Both the position numbers and the translations under genes were made by a program. A model generated the notes under the pieces. The model saw only the letters and a program-made list of their open reading frames with translations, ran no database searches and was not told the DNA's origin. Positions 62,696 through 64,000 of a stretch of DNA of 64,000 nucleotides are shown piece by piece. The DNA is taken from NCBI GenBank assembly GCA_029203105.1, contig CP119318.1:1812501-1876500 (forward strand), in the 5' to 3' direction. This DNA comes from Candidatus Kaistia colombiensis. Lineage in GTDB: Bacteria > Pseudomonadota > Alphaproteobacteria > Rhizobiales > Kaistiaceae. Positions within the stretch are counted from its first letter, which is position 1, and the number at the start of each line of letters is the position of its first letter.

Positions 62696-63588
62696 CGGCG
62701 CCGGGAGCCGCGGTCGAACTGGCGACCGAACGCTTCCGCCTGACGCTGCTGCCGGAACTGGGCGGCCGCATCGCTGTCTGCCAGTGGCGGCATCCGGACG
62801 GGCGCTGGCTCGATCTGATCCGGCCGATGTCGTCGCCCTATGACGGCGACGAGGAGGCCGGCTGCTTTCCGCTGACGCCCTTTTCCAACCGACTGCGCGA
62901 CGGGCGTTTCACCTTCGAAGGCCGCGACATTCACATGCCGCGCAACACGCCGGGGCCGCATGTCGAGCACGGCCATGGCTGGCAGCGGCCATGGGCGGTC
63001 GTCGCGAGCGAGCCGGACCGGATCGTGCTCGGCTATGAGCATGCCGGCGACGCTTGGCCATTTCCCTATGCGGCGATGCAGACCATCGAGGTGACGCGGG
63101 ACCGGTTGCGGGTCCGGCTGACGGCGCATAATCGCGGGACGGAGCCGATGCCCTATGGCTTCGGCCTGCATCCCTTCTTCCCTGCGACGCCGCAGACGAC
63201 GCTCGAAGCCCGCGTCGAGACGGCGTGGCATGTCGACGACGAGATCATGCCGGTCCGCCTCGCTCCGGCTGCCGAACTCTGGGGCGACGCGCCGCGACTG
63301 GTGGTCGGGCAGGCTGCGCTCGACACGGCCTTCGCCGGCTGGGACGGCGCGGCGACGATACGCTGGCCGGAGCATGGCGCCGGATTGGGCATGATCGCCG
63401 ACGCGCCGCTGCGCCATCTCGTCGTCTATACGCCACCCGGCGCCGGCCATTTCTGCGCCGAGCCGGTAAGCCACTGCACCGACGCCTTCAACCTCGCAAC
63501 CGGCCGGAACGACACGGGAATATTGGTTCTGGCGCCGGGCACGGCCCTGACGACGGCGATCACGCTCACCCCCTTCGCCTTGTCGTGA
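62692..63588 (+). CDS. Aldose 1-epimerase family protein
   Basis: A 298-residue galactose-mutarotase-like enzyme, closer to the YphB-type epimerases than to the enzyme at 27493. Features are LLPELGGRIAVCQW, FPLTPFSNRLRDGRF (active-site arginine), PHVEHGHGWQRPW (His), GFGLHPFFP (catalytic His) and FCAEPVSHCTDAFNL (catalytic Glu). GTG 62692 overlaps the iclR stop. It would supply the anomer used by the aldose dehydrogenase of the divergent operon. Confidence 0.85.
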   Translation: MTAPGAAVELATERFRLTLLPELGGRIAVCQWRHPDGRWLDLIRPMSSPYDGDEEAGCFPLTPFSNRLRDGRFTFEGRDIHMPRNTPGPHVEHGHGWQRPWAVVASEPDRIVLGYEHAGDAWPFPYAAMQTIEVTRDRLRVRLTAHNRGTEPMPYGFGLHPFFPATPQTTLEARVETAWHVDDEIMPVRLAPAAELWGDAPRLVVGQAALDTAFAGWDGAATIRWPEHGAGLGMIADAPLRHLVVYTPPGAGHFCAEPVSHCTDAFNLATGRNDTGILVLAPGTALTTAITLTPFALS

Positions 63589-63723
63589 CACAGCTGCCGC
63601 CGTCCGCCGGCAATCGATGAATGCTTCGTCCCAAAGCGGTTTGACTGATTTTCGGGCAGCGAACCCAGAATAGATCGCACCGAAAACTAATACGCGAAGG
63701 CCTTACGCTCGGGAAAACGTGCG

Positions 63724-63752
63724 TTGACATTCGGCTTCAGCAAACCTAGCAT
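63724..63752 (+). promoter_or_regulatory. Putative sigma-70 promoter of the terminal ABC operon
   Basis: TTGACA at 63724-63729, a 17-nt spacer, TAGCAT at 63747-63752. The -10 box is immediately followed by the operator cluster at 63756. Confidence 0.65.
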
Positions 63753-63755
63753 TTA

Positions 63756-63784
63756 ATTACAGAACGCTGTTCTGTAATACAGAA
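63756..63784 (+). promoter_or_regulatory. Overlapping IclR-type operators, site 6
   Basis: ATTACAGAAC, GCT, GTTCTGTAAT form a perfect 10-3-10 palindrome (63756-63778). Overlapping it, TTCTGTA-A-TACAGAA (63770-63784) is a perfect 7-1-7 palindrome and the best example of the 15-bp motif. Three half-sites are thus evenly phased from the -10 box onward, an ideal arrangement for repression. Confidence 0.7.
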
Positions 63785-63884
63785 TAATTTGGGTGAGCCG
63801 GGCAGGGTTTTCTTCGCGAGTACTGCCGCGGCTGGTTTCCTTGAAAAGCTGCCGTGCATCGGTTCCTGAGACGGAAGGCGTCCC

Positions 63885-64000
63885 GTGCTGACGACATTCA
63901 TCAATCTGTTCAATTTCGAGGGCGTCGGGGACTATTTCCCGGATCTGATGCGCGGCGCTGCCATCAGCCTGCAGCTTACCTTCTGCGTCATGCTTATCGC
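63885..64000 (+). CDS. Amino-acid-type ABC transporter permease, partial (cut by window end)
   Basis: The first 38 codons of a permease gene running off the window. GTG 63885 is preceded by GGAAGG with 6-nt spacing. The protein reads LTTFINLFNFEGVGDYFPDL, then MRGAAISLQLTFCVMLI, the N-terminal periplasmic turn and first helix of HisQ/HisM-type permeases. The strong promoter and IclR-type operators upstream suggest that this transporter belongs to the regulon of the adjacent iclR gene. Confidence 0.7.
   Translation, partial: MLTTFINLFNFEGVGDYFPDLMRGAAISLQLTFCVMLI

Noticed and set aside
1..64000. Prophage, insertion sequence, tRNA or rRNA genes
   Set aside because: No transposase, integrase, phage structural protein, cloverleaf-like sequence or rRNA segment was recognised on either strand.

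Overview
The window looks like a chromosomal segment of a GC-rich alphaproteobacterium, probably Hyphomicrobiales/Rhizobiales. The clues are strong G/C third-position bias, a rhizobial-type Mrp (Pha) antiporter with a fused A/B subunit, a dense array of ABC importers each beside its own catabolic genes and a GntR, IclR or LacI-type regulator, and two families of short dispersed palindromic repeats between genes. The genus cannot be fixed from the sequence alone. No rRNA, tRNA, CRISPR array, integrase or insertion sequence was seen.

Layout. 0.3-3.7 kb: MsAcT-like SGNH esterase, sugar-isomerase-like protein and a zinc alcohol dehydrogenase. 3.8-9.8 kb: mrpABCDEFG cation/proton antiporter operon (minus strand), with mrpAB, mrpC and mrpD broken by many small indels. 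9.9 kb: small XRE regulator. 10.4-18.7 kb: two paralogous polar-amino-acid-type ABC cassettes around a GntR/FCD regulator and an AroE-like oxidoreductase; the second cassette is full of frameshifts. 19-23 kb: UxaA-family dehydratase, a GntR protein with two winged helices, the tail of a lost hydantoinase-like gene, and an amidohydrolase. 23.5-28.5 kb: sugar ABC importer without its own ATPase, an SDR and an aldose 1-epimerase.

28.8-43.6 kb is the most distinctive part: RidA, three divergent MlrC/M81 metallopeptidase paralogues, an IclR regulator, two type-III PLP D-amino-acid enzymes (D-serine dehydratase-like with an HxC metal motif, D-threonine-aldolase-like with HxD) and a complete oligopeptide-type ABC importer. 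I infer a scavenging pathway for peptides or amides that contain D- or beta-hydroxy-amino acids. 43.6-47.5 kb: two small cysteine-containing paralogues of unknown function, NagA-like deacetylase, SDR and an AraR-like GntR/LacI chimera. 47.9-53.3 kb: a second oligopeptide-type ABC importer. 54-61.6 kb: a minus-strand operon of IlvD-type dehydratase, SDR, AraD1-family protein and a Pot-type ABC importer, which reads as a non-phosphorylative aldose-oxidation route. A divergent IclR regulator, a second aldose epimerase and the start of another ABC permease gene close the window.

Regulation. A 15-bp palindrome close to TTCTGTANTACAGAA recurs upstream of both IclR genes, the second mlrC gene, the ilvD operon, the last permease gene and, at a distance, the second peptide importer. 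It is a good candidate for a shared IclR-family operator. Reading-frame breaks come in patches (5.5-9.6, 15.9-20.4, 22.2, 32.1-32.5 and 59.4-61.5 kb) as single-base insertions and deletions in otherwise conserved genes, so I read them as base-calling or assembly errors rather than decay.
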